Source of the DNA: Oscillospiraceae bacterium
Lineage (GTDB): Bacteria > Bacillota > Clostridia > Oscillospirales > CAG-382
DNA length: 52,330 bases
NCBI GenBank assembly: GCA_015065225.1
Contig: SVQR01000003.1
Location: 1-52,330 of the forward strand
Reading direction: 5' to 3'
Shown here: positions 10,297 to 19,463 of the stretch, piece by piece
Position numbering within the stretch: position 1 is the first letter of the stretch
How the letters are laid out: every line of letters starts with the position of its first letter
The notes under the pieces: model-generated
What the model was told of the DNA's origin: nothing
The model's input: only the letters and a program-made list of their open reading frames with translations
The model's database searches: none
Made by a program: the position numbers and the translations under genes

Positions 10297-11172
10297 TTAT
10301 ACTTCGATATGCTGCTTTGTATTTCTGAATTCCGACGGAGACATACCGTAAGCTGTTTTGAAAACCTTTGAAAAATACAATGCATCGGTATAACCGACAC
10401 TTTGTGCTGTTTCGCCTATGCTTTTTGAGGTGGTGCGGAGCAGGCTTTGTGCCGTTTCGAGTCGTGTTTTTGTGATATATCCGATGATTGTCATGCCCGT
10501 GACTTGTTTGAATATGCGGATAAGATATTTCGGTGAAAGTCCCGCAACCGCTGCAAGCCATGAAACTGTAAGCTCCTGTGAATAATGTGACCGTATGTAA
10601 GAGCATACGGAAGCGATATATCTGTCGGTTGTTGTAATATTGTCCGTTGTACTTGTGTCGACTATGCTGAGAAGCTGGTACAGTATGCCGACAAGATATG
10701 CGTGTCTGCGGCGAATGCATACTTCCGCATCATCGGGACATTTTGGAAAAATACTGTCAAAAAGCGAAATCATGATCCTCTTTCCGCTTTCGTTCTTTGC
10801 ATAATCAAAGGTGTGTGATTGTATCGGTATCCCAAAGCTTTGAAGAAGCTCCGGTACTTCACTTCCATCAAAGTTTATCCAGTACTGTTCAAAGTTGTCG
10901 CTCTCAACACTCATGCCCTGCGATTCACCGGGGACTACAAGAAAGGCTGTACCTTCGCTTATTTCCGAGCCTCTGAAGAGACCTTTGCCGCTTACAACAA
11001 AATGAAGCTGATAATAAAGACTTATCTCGTCAGCTCGTTTACCCGTCACAGGTTTGCTGTGTCCCATTTCCGTGACGGCAAGTTTTGATAGGGAGACGTT
11101 TTGCGAACGGTTGATAATAAATTCCATATTTTCTGTCTTTGTTTCTATTCTTGCATATTGCAAATCAAACAT
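10297..11172 (-). CDS. AraC-family transcriptional regulator
   Basis: N-terminal cupin-like region plus C-terminal double HTH (LTVSWLAAVAGLSPKYLIRIFKQVTGMT ... IGETAQSVGYTDALYFSKVFKTAYGMSPSEFR). Confidence 0.93.
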   Translation of the reverse strand: MFDLQYARIETKTENMEFIINRSQNVSLSKLAVTEMGHSKPVTGKRADEISLYYQLHFVVSGKGLFRGSEISEGTAFLVVPGESQGMSVESDNFEQYWINFDGSEVPELLQSFGIPIQSHTFDYAKNESGKRIMISLFDSIFPKCPDDAEVCIRRRHAYLVGILYQLLSIVDTSTTDNITTTDRYIASVCSYIRSHYSQELTVSWLAAVAGLSPKYLIRIFKQVTGMTIIGYITKTRLETAQSLLRTTSKSIGETAQSVGYTDALYFSKVFKTAYGMSPSEFRNTKQHIEV

Positions 11173-11197
11173 GGTGTATCACCTCTTTTTTAATATG

Positions 11198-11226
11198 ATT
11201 ATAACACTCTCTTTCGGGTGTGTCAA
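11198..11226 (-). promoter_or_regulatory. Consensus promoter of the araC gene at 10297-11172
   Basis: Minus strand TTGACA - 17 bp - TATAAT. Confidence 0.75.
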
Positions 11227-11270
11227 CAGAAAAAGGTGAATATTTTCCATATATCGGATACTGTGATACA

Positions 11271-11299
11271 TTTACAAAATATGTAATGTGGCATATACT
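11271..11299 (+). promoter_or_regulatory. Promoter of the divergent GH-D-like gene
   Basis: TTTACA - 17 bp - TATACT. Confidence 0.6.
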
Positions 11300-11329
11300 T
11301 TAGACAACAAGGTGGAAAGGAGCAAAAAC

Positions 11330-12859
11330 ATGAAGATAACGAATATGAAAAGAACAGACATAAACCTCGTTCCCGATACGGTAAATACATCTCCCGACTA
11401 TTTCTGCACATGGCAGGTACAGCTTTTTAAGTGCAACAACACGGGACCTCAGGGACAGAGAGACAACATGACGGAAGGCAATATCTTCGGTACGGGAAAT
11501 GAAGCCGAAGACAGAAAGAACGGCATCGGCTGGGCGGCACATCTTCACAAGGATGCAAGACGTGACCTTATATATCTGCTTGATGACAGCTGGGATATCC
11601 CGATAGGTGCGCTCAAGGATAAGGACCCGTGGTATGCAAGCCAGATACTTGCAAAGGATAAGTTCCCGAGCTTTTACGAGGATGGTGATCCTTTTGACGG
11701 TGAGAGAAACACACGCTCCATGAGAAATCTTTCCGAAAAGATAAAATCCCTCGGCTGGAAGGGACTTGGAGGCTGGATATGCGTTGAAAAGTCACCTCTT
11801 GCAAAAGAAAAGGATGACGAATCCTACTGGGCGGAAAGACTCAAATGGTCGCAGAATGCAGGATGGAAATACTGGAAGCTCGACTGGGGACGTGACTGCA
11901 ACACATATAGAGTACGTCGCCTTATAACAGATCTGAGATTCAAGTACGCTCCCGATCTTATTGCAGAGCAGGCGATAGTTCCGGAAATGATCCCCTATGC
12001 AGACTCCTACCGTACATATGACGTATTCACGCTTCTTGCTATACCGATAACCATGGAAAAGCTCGGCTTTGACTTCAAGTTTGATGCAGCACCCGGATAT
12101 CTTGGATATATCAACTGTATGGATGAGGTATATACCGCCGCAGCTCTCGGATGTGCCATAGACGTTACACGTCACAACATGATTGGAAATCTTCCCAACG
12201 GTGATCCCGATCCCTCATTCCCCGCACTTCACAGACAGCTCAAGACGAAAATGGATGAGGTCACAAGGACTGTAAGATGGCACAGGATAGCGCCCGCGTT
12301 CTCCGTCAACGGCAGTGATACCTTTATCGACGAGAACAAGCTGACCGACTTCTGGGATGTTATCGAGCAGAAGAAGGAGATAGAGGCATGGTGGAAGTAT
12401 AAAGACGGTGACCACATAGAAAGAAGCGGTCCTGCAAGAATAAGCAGAGGGCTTGAGCCTGCTGTGGCAGAGCCGGATGATGAAGGCTTTGTACCGTTCC
12501 TTATTTCCGCACTGCATCCTTGTGGTGTAGCATCCGTAGGTACACTTGCAAGAACACAGGGCAGAAGATATTTCAATCCTCTCTGCAAGGTTACACAGAA
12601 TGTAAAAAATGCAGACATGATAGGTGTGTTCGGATATTATGCATCGCTCACGCTTGAAAGTACCGCAATAAAAGAAAGCTCCCGTATACTCATGCAGGAT
12701 CTCATAGACGATGCGGCATATGACGTTACGGAGCTCTGCGAAGTACAAAACGGAAAGCTCATCATTCCCGGAGAGCTTATCACGAAGATAGGTACAAGCT
12801 GCAACCATGAGGGCGACACCTCCGAGCCGGGACTTATAGTGAAGATAGAAAATAATTGA
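11330..12859 (+). CDS. TIM-barrel glycosidase-like protein related to alpha-galactosidases (GH27/GH36 clan-like), exact family unknown
   Basis: WKYWKLDWGRD resembles the clan GH-D nucleophile strand; start moved to the ATG at 11330 behind ggaaaggag. Confidence 0.5.
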   Translation: MKITNMKRTDINLVPDTVNTSPDYFCTWQVQLFKCNNTGPQGQRDNMTEGNIFGTGNEAEDRKNGIGWAAHLHKDARRDLIYLLDDSWDIPIGALKDKDPWYASQILAKDKFPSFYEDGDPFDGERNTRSMRNLSEKIKSLGWKGLGGWICVEKSPLAKEKDDESYWAERLKWSQNAGWKYWKLDWGRDCNTYRVRRLITDLRFKYAPDLIAEQAIVPEMIPYADSYRTYDVFTLLAIPITMEKLGFDFKFDAAPGYLGYINCMDEVYTAAALGCAIDVTRHNMIGNLPNGDPDPSFPALHRQLKTKMDEVTRTVRWHRIAPAFSVNGSDTFIDENKLTDFWDVIEQKKEIEAWWKYKDGDHIERSGPARISRGLEPAVAEPDDEGFVPFLISALHPCGVASVGTLARTQGRRYFNPLCKVTQNVKNADMIGVFGYYASLTLESTAIKESSRILMQDLIDDAAYDVTELCEVQNGKLIIPGELITKIGTSCNHEGDTSEPGLIVKIENN

Positions 12860-12881
12860 AAAGGGATATTTAGTTTCGTAA

Positions 12882-12902
12882 GGGAGGGGCTTTGCTCCTC
12901 CC
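12882..12902 (+). terminator. Hairpin terminator
   Basis: GGGAGG..CCTCCC followed by attgtttt. Confidence 0.6.
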
Positions 12903-12932
12903 ATTGTTTTATGCTTTGGCTGTAACGAAAAA

Positions 12933-12951
12933 GGCGGAGTATAACTCCGCC
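12933..12951 (-). terminator. Hairpin terminator for the minus-strand isomerase gene
   Basis: GGCGGAGT-ata-ACTCCGCC with minus-strand T-run (plus-strand cgaaaaa). Confidence 0.65.
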
Positions 12952-12970
12952 CATAACTGTGTTATAGATA

Positions 12971-13756
12971 TTATTTAAGCCCCATTTTACGAAGGCTGTC
13001 ATAGCTCGTCTTTATCGCCTCGAAAACATCACCGTCGCACATATCCTGCTCAACGACAAAAAGATTGATGCCGATATCGTTTGCGGTCTTCATAATACCA
13101 TCCCAGTTAAGGTTGCCTTCACCTACGGAAGCAAAATAATAGGGAACGTTCTCTATCTTTCCTTCAAGCTGCTTTATGGCATAGTCCTTAACGTGCATTG
13201 TGAAAGCTCTGTCCTTGAACATACGAAGTGAAACGGACGGCTCTGTTCCTGCATTTGTCAGCCAGAAAACATCCGGATAGAAGTAAACAAGTTCGGGGTC
13301 TGTTTCATTGAGAAGTATGTCGATTCCTCTCTCCTTGCCGAATGTGATCCATTCAAAAGCATGGAAGTGATACATATACTTGAGTCCCGCATCCTTACAA
13401 GCTTTGCCGCTCTCATTCATGAGCTTTGCGAATTCTCTGTAGCCGTCTGCACCCTTTATACGCATCTCGTCGGGAATGGAGTTGGTACGAAGTACATCAC
13501 AGCCGTAAGCCTCTGCCTCTTTTGCCGCATCCGCAATTTCCGGAATTACCTTATCCCAGGGTTTAAATACGGAATCCGCTTTGAGTCCGAGGGAATTAAG
13601 AAATGCCACATTCTCGGAAAGCTCCATAAAAGCCGGTCTTGTCATCTGAAGAACTTTGTATCCTATCTCTGCAACCTTTGTTACCGTTGCCTTGTAATCT
13701 TCGAGAGTCTTTACATGATCTCTCATTGTGTACATCTGTAAGCCTATTCTGCTCAT
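12971..13756 (-). CDS. Sugar phosphate isomerase/epimerase-like (AP endonuclease 2 / xylose isomerase-like TIM barrel)
   Basis: IGLQMYTMRDHV start; KYMYHFHAFEW; VFWLTNAGTEPS; HVKDY; VGEGNLNWDGI; FVVEQDMC. Confidence 0.88.
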   Translation of the reverse strand: MSRIGLQMYTMRDHVKTLEDYKATVTKVAEIGYKVLQMTRPAFMELSENVAFLNSLGLKADSVFKPWDKVIPEIADAAKEAEAYGCDVLRTNSIPDEMRIKGADGYREFAKLMNESGKACKDAGLKYMYHFHAFEWITFGKERGIDILLNETDPELVYFYPDVFWLTNAGTEPSVSLRMFKDRAFTMHVKDYAIKQLEGKIENVPYYFASVGEGNLNWDGIMKTANDIGINLFVVEQDMCDGDVFEAIKTSYDSLRKMGLK

Positions 13757-13786
13757 AGTCGATCTCCTTTTTGAAAATGTCTCGTT

Positions 13787-14920
13787 TTATATATCCAATA
13801 CCATTTCCGGATATTCAACAATACCCGATTCAAACGCTGCAGCTCTTTCGCAGGTGGTCTCCATCTTGTGGTAATTGTTCTCACCCTCAAGATTCATAAT
13901 ATTAACGCCCGCTTCAAGAACGTGTATCGCTCTGTCATATGAGCATCTCGGTTCTCTGCCGTTTCGCAGAGCATAGCACATATCCGCAACGCCGAGACCT
14001 CTTGAATTGTCCTTGTAGGCAAAGCTCTGAGGGATCTCACTTGTCTGTCCCGTTGCTGTCTTTAGAATTATAGGTGCTGTAAAGTCATTGGGGTCATTGA
14101 GGGTAAGCACACCCTTTGTGCCGTAAATGACAAAGCTGTTTGTCGCACCTACCGACTCTGAAGATGTGATGATAACACCCATAGCTCCAGACTTGAACTT
14201 CATCGCTCCGCAGACATTGTTGGGAGTTTCTATCTTCATGACAGTACCGTAACCGGGATTTTTTGCGTTCATAAAGATACGGCTGTTTGCATCTCTTGTA
14301 TCACTGTAGCCGCAGACGGAATCTATAGGACCGAGGATGTTTATGAGAGCCTGAAGATAATAACATCCCATATCGTACATTATACCTCCGCCGGGAAGGA
14401 ATGCAAATCTTCTCTCGGGAGTATCCTTGAATCTTTCGTGGTGATAGCCTCTGACAACTATCGCATTTGCCATAACCGGAGTGCCGATAAGTCCCGCATC
14501 AATGACCTGACGTGCCGTCTGAAGTCCCGCACCCAGGAATGTGTCGGGAGCACCGCAGAATATAACTCCCTTTTCTTTGGCAATACGTCCGAGCTCCTTT
14601 GCTTCGTCAACCGTTATGCACATCATCTTTTCGGAATATACATTCTTTCCCGCTTCAAGTGCCGCCTTTGATACTTCAAAGTGGGATGTGTGATATGTGA
14701 GATTTACAACTACCTCAATTTCAGGATCTGCGAATATCTCCTCGTTCGTCATCTGCTTTATGCCGAATTCCTCGGCTTTTGCCTTTGAACGCTCAGGAAT
14801 GATGTCGGAACAGCCCACGAGCTCTGTTACATTGAACATATTCTTAAGATTTGTAAGATAAATGCCGCTTATCATGCCGCAGCCGATGACCGCAACCTTT
14901 ACGGGCTTGAATTGCTTCAT
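13787..14920 (-). CDS. Gfo/Idh/MocA family oxidoreductase
   Basis: VKVAVIGCGMISGIYL; ALEAGKNVYSEKMM (EKP-like motif); GGGIMYDMGCYYLQAL. Confidence 0.92.
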   Translation of the reverse strand: MKQFKPVKVAVIGCGMISGIYLTNLKNMFNVTELVGCSDIIPERSKAKAEEFGIKQMTNEEIFADPEIEVVVNLTYHTSHFEVSKAALEAGKNVYSEKMMCITVDEAKELGRIAKEKGVIFCGAPDTFLGAGLQTARQVIDAGLIGTPVMANAIVVRGYHHERFKDTPERRFAFLPGGGIMYDMGCYYLQALINILGPIDSVCGYSDTRDANSRIFMNAKNPGYGTVMKIETPNNVCGAMKFKSGAMGVIITSSESVGATNSFVIYGTKGVLTLNDPNDFTAPIILKTATGQTSEIPQSFAYKDNSRGLGVADMCYALRNGREPRCSYDRAIHVLEAGVNIMNLEGENNYHKMETTCERAAAFESGIVEYPEMVLDI

Positions 14921-14961
14921 TTTGTATTCCTCCTTTGTTTTAAGGATAACTCTATGGTTAC

Positions 14962-14990
14962 ATTATATATTCCGTGCGGAGAAATTTCAA
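14962..14990 (-). promoter_or_regulatory. Promoter of the Gfo/Idh/MocA gene
   Basis: Minus strand TTGAAA - 17 bp - TATAAT. Confidence 0.65.
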
Positions 14991-15045
14991 TGCAGAAATC
15001 GTGCATATGATAGGACAAATCGCTCAAACTTTGTACCGTTTTGTG

Positions 15046-15074
15046 TTGACAAATGCTTGCTTGTATGATAGAAT
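15046..15074 (+). promoter_or_regulatory. Promoter of the araC gene at 15110
   Basis: TTGACA - 17 bp - TAGAAT. Confidence 0.65.
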
Positions 15075-15109
15075 TACTTTGCGAAATATGTGTAAATGGG
15101 GGAGTTCTG

Positions 15110-15937
15110 TTGAAGCAAATATCTCTTGAGGATGCCTATTCCTACGATTACAGCATATTCTCCGTCCTCGCCTTTCCCCAAAGATGGCAGGAGGGAGCTG
15201 TCTACCGAATGCCGGAAAAAGGACGTCCCGATAACGGTTTTATGCTTATCACCGACTGCGAGTGCGTTATGACGTACAAAGGCAAAGAGATAAGATCATA
15301 TCCGGGACAGCTTTTGTATCTTCCTATGGGGGCGAGATACGATGCATATTTTACAAAAAGTCGCAACTCTGTCGGTGAGTCGGCTCATATAACAAATTAT
15401 CTTTTGAATTTTACACTGAAAACAAGTGACGGCGAGCCGCTGACCTTTTCGGAGAATATCCGTGTGTTTACACCCTCTGACGGACAGAAACTCAGTATAA
15501 TGCTTGACAACATATGCAAAGACAGCCTTAATGCCGCATTTTCACCGTCGCTTCTGAAAGCGCAGGCTTACGGAATAATTACCGAGATATCAAAGCAGAT
15601 ACTCGAAAAGAGCAATTCCGACGGTAATTCTTCGGTGTTGTCAAGAGCGATGGACTATATAGGCGAACACTGCCTTTCCGAAAATGTGGAGATATCACAT
15701 CTTGCGGATATATTTCATGTAAGCGAAGCAACTCTGAGACGCATATTTGTATCCGGACTCGGTATATCTCCGAAAGATTATATCAATTCCCTGAGACTCG
15801 AACGTGCAAAGCTGCTTCTCAGGAACGGAGGAATTGAGGTCTGCGAAGTGGCACGCCTATGCGGCTTTGATGATCCGTCATATTTTTCAAGATTCTTTAA
15901 AAAGCATACCGGCAAAACTCCCGGTAAATTTATATAA
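15110..15937 (+). CDS. AraC-family transcriptional regulator
   Basis: C-terminal VEISHLADIFHVSEATLRRIFVSGLGISPKDYI ... VCEVARLCGFDDPSYFSRFFKKHTGKTPGKF. TTG start at 15110 preferred (gggggag RBS) because the 15053 start overlaps the promoter. Confidence 0.9.
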   Translation: MKQISLEDAYSYDYSIFSVLAFPQRWQEGAVYRMPEKGRPDNGFMLITDCECVMTYKGKEIRSYPGQLLYLPMGARYDAYFTKSRNSVGESAHITNYLLNFTLKTSDGEPLTFSENIRVFTPSDGQKLSIMLDNICKDSLNAAFSPSLLKAQAYGIITEISKQILEKSNSDGNSSVLSRAMDYIGEHCLSENVEISHLADIFHVSEATLRRIFVSGLGISPKDYINSLRLERAKLLLRNGGIEVCEVARLCGFDDPSYFSRFFKKHTGKTPGKFI

Positions 15938-15955
15938 ACTCTAAGGAACGTTCAT

Positions 15956-16894
15956 ATGGAAAGTCTTATACTCTCATTCAATTCCGTCATGCCGATATTT
16001 CTTTTGATGCTGACGGGATACATCCTCAAAGCTGTGAATATAGCCGACAAAAAAGGCTTCGACACGGTAAACAGGCTGGTGTTCAAGGCATTTCTGCCGA
16101 CACTTCTGTTTTACAATATCTACAAGACAGAATCCGCCGATGTGGTAAATCCCGGGCTTATGATTTTTACTGTTGCGGGAACGCTTATTGTTTTTGCGGT
16201 CGGCTATGCTTCCGTTTTTATACTTACAAAAGACAATGCCAAAAGGGGAGTTATGCTGCAAGGCTTCTTCCGTTCAAATTATGCCATACTCGGACTTCCT
16301 CTTGTGGAATACATCTGCGAGGGCAAGACAAGCGGACTTTCCTCACTTATGGTGGCGGTAATAGTTCCGTTGTTCAATGTGCTTGCGGTAATCAGCCTTG
16401 AACGGTTTCGTGACGGTAAGCTCAATATACCTAAGATGCTCAAGGGTGTATTGACAAATACACTGATAATCGGATGTCTTCTCGGACTTGTTTTCTATCT
16501 TGCCGGAATAAAGCTTCCCGACGTTGTTGAAAAAGCAGTATCCGACGTTGCAAAGATAGCAAGTCCCCTTGCAATAATCGTACTTGGTGCGAGCTTTACT
16601 TTCTCAAGTCTTCGCGGCTGTGTAAAGGAGCTCTGTACCGTTGTTGCGGCAAGACTTGTCATAGTTCCCGCGATTGCGATATTCTTTGCGGTTCTTTTAG
16701 GTTTTACCGGTGAAGCACTTGCCTGCGTACTTATAGCCTTTGGTGCACCGGTTGCGGTATCATCTTTCTCCATGGCACAGCAGATGGGGGGAGACGAGGC
16801 TCTTGCGGCACAGGTTGTCGTCGTGTCATCGGCACTTTGCCTTTTGACGTTGTTCGGCTGGATATTCCTCCTGAACTCTATGGGGCTTTTTTAG
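15956..16894 (+). CDS. AEC (auxin efflux carrier) family transporter
   Basis: Multi-TM protein with N-terminal FNSVMPIFLLMLTGYILK and C-terminal AFGAPVAVSSFSMAQQMGGDEALAAQVVVVSSALCLLTL. Confidence 0.88.
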   Translation: MESLILSFNSVMPIFLLMLTGYILKAVNIADKKGFDTVNRLVFKAFLPTLLFYNIYKTESADVVNPGLMIFTVAGTLIVFAVGYASVFILTKDNAKRGVMLQGFFRSNYAILGLPLVEYICEGKTSGLSSLMVAVIVPLFNVLAVISLERFRDGKLNIPKMLKGVLTNTLIIGCLLGLVFYLAGIKLPDVVEKAVSDVAKIASPLAIIVLGASFTFSSLRGCVKELCTVVAARLVIVPAIAIFFAVLLGFTGEALACVLIAFGAPVAVSSFSMAQQMGGDEALAAQVVVVSSALCLLTLFGWIFLLNSMGLF

Positions 16895-16942
16895 TGAACT
16901 TGTAAATTATTTCAATAATACGTCCTTATTTTTCAAATACAG

Positions 16943-16970
16943 TTGACTTAAACAAAAAATATGTTATAAT
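16943..16970 (+). promoter_or_regulatory. Promoter of the histidine phosphatase gene
   Basis: TTGACT - 16 bp - TATAAT. Confidence 0.7.
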
Positions 16971-17002
16971 TAAGGTAAATTTAAAAGAAAGCGAGATATA
17001 TC

Positions 17003-17728
17003 ATGCTGTTCTTCTATATACGCCACGGGCATCCGATATATTCACCCGACAGCCTTACACCGCTCGGTGAACGTCAGGCGGAAGCTGTTGCAAAAAGGCT
17101 TGCGCTTTACGGCATAGATAAAGTTTATTCTTCAACGTCAAACAGAGCTAAACTTACCGCAAAGCCGACCTGCGAGCTTCTATGCAAAGAGCCGGAGCTT
17201 CTTGATTTTGCAAATGAGGGGCATGCATGGAAACAGCTCGGATGCTGGGCGGATGAGGAAAAGACAAAATGGACATGGCTCATAGATGTCCCGAAAATGA
17301 GACGCTTCCTGTGCGATCCCGAGGTTGTAAAGCTCGGACATAACTGGTACGATCATCCGAAATTTGCCGAATATGATTATAAAAAGGGCATAGACAGAGT
17401 GAGAACGGAAAGTGATAAGCTGTTCGCCTCCCTCGGCTATGAGCATATCCCGGGTACGGGGATGTACAAGGCGACAAATCCGAATAATGACAGAGTTGCA
17501 CTGTTTGCCCATGCGGGCTTCGGACTTACATTTCTGAGCTGCATCCTTGATATACCATACCCTCAGTTTGCCATACATTTTGATATATGCCATTCCGGAA
17601 TGACAGTCATAAATTTCGGTGACAACGGTGAAGGATATTCCATACCGAGAATCATGACATACTCCAATGACTCACATCTTTACCGTGAAGGCATCATGAC
17701 AGGCTACAATAACGGTATAAGATTCTGA
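17003..17728 (+). CDS. Histidine phosphatase family protein (phosphoglycerate mutase-like)
   Basis: FYIRHGHPIYSPDSLTPLGERQAEAVAKRL; second His ALFAHAGFGLTFL. Confidence 0.88.
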   Translation: MLFFYIRHGHPIYSPDSLTPLGERQAEAVAKRLALYGIDKVYSSTSNRAKLTAKPTCELLCKEPELLDFANEGHAWKQLGCWADEEKTKWTWLIDVPKMRRFLCDPEVVKLGHNWYDHPKFAEYDYKKGIDRVRTESDKLFASLGYEHIPGTGMYKATNPNNDRVALFAHAGFGLTFLSCILDIPYPQFAIHFDICHSGMTVINFGDNGEGYSIPRIMTYSNDSHLYREGIMTGYNNGIRF

Positions 17729-17764
17729 TAAACACCCAAACAATAATATACGAGGTATAAACAA

Positions 17765-19441
17765 ATGAAAAAATTCGATATGCACATACATACCTACGAG
17801 CAGCACCCTGATCCCGAAAAGTTTGTTGCAGAGCTTGAAAAGTCGGGATTCTACGGCGGATGTATATTTTCTTCCCCCTCGGATGTTCCGGAAATAAGTC
17901 ACGGCATAAGCTTTGAGGCTCGTCTTGACGAGCTTGACAGATGGACAAAGGGCTACGAGGGCAGACTTTTCCCTGTAATATGGATGCATCCCACAGAGGA
18001 AAATGCGATAGAAAAAGTAAAGATAGCCGTTGACAGAGGTGTTGCGGGCTTTAAGTTTATCCTTCATGACATTTATGCAGGTGACGAAAGATGCCTTGCA
18101 CTCTTCCGTGAGATTGCAAAATACGATAAGCCGATATTCTTCCATTCCGGAATACTCTGGTCATCCATACCGGATGAGGTCTCAAAGTACAACCGTCCCG
18201 TAAACTGGGAGGCTATGCTGAAAGTGCCGGGACTTCGTTTCTCTCTCGGACACTGCTCGTGGCCGTGGGTGGATGAGTGTATTGCTCTTTACGGGCGACT
18301 CAACGATGCAAAGAAGCTGTTCAAAGATGGCGAAAAGCCCTGCGAGATGTTCTTTGATCTGACACCGGGAACACCCGACAATTATCGTGAAGAGCTCTTT
18401 ACAAAGCTTGTCGAGGTTGATATGGACAACGTAAACAATATCATGTTCGGCTGTGACCAGTGGGCGGAAAGGTACAAATCCGCAAGACTCGACCACATAT
18501 ATGAGATGGACAGAAAGATACTTGACAAGCTCGGCGTAAGTGTCGAAGTAAGAAAAAGGATATATCACGACAACCTCATGCGCTTTCTCGGTATCAATAA
18601 AGAAGTTCCGGAAAGGATTCCCTTTGTCAACAAAAAAGGCGTTGCCGATATCTGCCGCAAATGGTACAAAAAGCTGGAATTTCCGATGGAGTACGACAAC
18701 GATTTCGAGCTTCTCCTGAAGGAGTACAACATTTCGGATGCGATCACAGCGGACAAGTACGACTACAGCGAAAAGGACGGCAAGCGAAACCTTCTCTCAA
18801 TGCTCTTTATGTGCGAGGAGCTTGAAGAAAAGTACAGGGAAAAGGGCATAGACGAAAAGATACTCATTGACACCGCTAAGGACATAGTCCTCTGGACAAA
18901 CTCCTGGACAAACGTCAAAGGCGAGCTGTGTCTTTATGAGCTTCCCTGGCTGTCCTTCCATATGCAGATGAAGCTGTTCAGAATAGGAAGCCTTGAATTT
19001 GTGGCATCAAACACCGAATACAGTTGTCCGGAGCTTGGACTTTCAAAGGGCGATCCGATAGTCGAGATACATATTCCGGAGGGAGCGGATATGCGTCCCG
19101 AAAAGGTGGAAGAGTCGATAAATGCGGCAAAGGAATTCTTTGCGAAGTATTATCCTGAACACAAATATGAGCACTTCACGTTCCACTCATGGATAATGGA
19201 CAAGGAGCTTGCAAAACTTCTTAAGCCGGAAAGCAATATCCTTAAATTCCAGAATTCCTTCACAAGAATAGAATCGGAGATCACAGAGGATTATGCGGCT
19301 CTTCGATATGTATTCGGATGGGACACCACAAGAATGAATCTCCGCAGTCGCTATGCTTCCTCGAGCTTTGCGGAAAACATGAAAAAGCACGTTCTCAGCG
19401 GTGGAAAGCTGCATCTCGGCGTTGGTGTGAGAAAAAAATAA
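17765..19441 (+). CDS. Amidohydrolase_2-like domain fused to a C-terminal GNAT_C-like acyltransferase module (DUF5596/NAT_N-GNAT_C type)
   Basis: N-terminus DMHIHTYEQ, FHSG, GHCSWPW, FGCDQW; C-terminal half KGDPIVEIHIPEGADMRPEKVEESINAAKEFFAKYYPEHKYEHFTFHSWIMDKELAKLLKPESNILKFQNSF resembles acyltransferase-domain proteins. Confidence 0.7.
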   Translation: MKKFDMHIHTYEQHPDPEKFVAELEKSGFYGGCIFSSPSDVPEISHGISFEARLDELDRWTKGYEGRLFPVIWMHPTEENAIEKVKIAVDRGVAGFKFILHDIYAGDERCLALFREIAKYDKPIFFHSGILWSSIPDEVSKYNRPVNWEAMLKVPGLRFSLGHCSWPWVDECIALYGRLNDAKKLFKDGEKPCEMFFDLTPGTPDNYREELFTKLVEVDMDNVNNIMFGCDQWAERYKSARLDHIYEMDRKILDKLGVSVEVRKRIYHDNLMRFLGINKEVPERIPFVNKKGVADICRKWYKKLEFPMEYDNDFELLLKEYNISDAITADKYDYSEKDGKRNLLSMLFMCEELEEKYREKGIDEKILIDTAKDIVLWTNSWTNVKGELCLYELPWLSFHMQMKLFRIGSLEFVASNTEYSCPELGLSKGDPIVEIHIPEGADMRPEKVEESINAAKEFFAKYYPEHKYEHFTFHSWIMDKELAKLLKPESNILKFQNSFTRIESEITEDYAALRYVFGWDTTRMNLRSRYASSSFAENMKKHVLSGGKLHLGVGVRKK

Positions 19442-19463
19442 TTTGTTCCGAAAGGATGGAGAA

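Noticed and set aside
11236-11268. Possible 21-bp AraC operator upstream of the GH-D-like gene
   Set aside because: Only short GTGA(A/T)-like matches at 27-bp spacing were found; did not fit the pattern of the other two intergenic regions.
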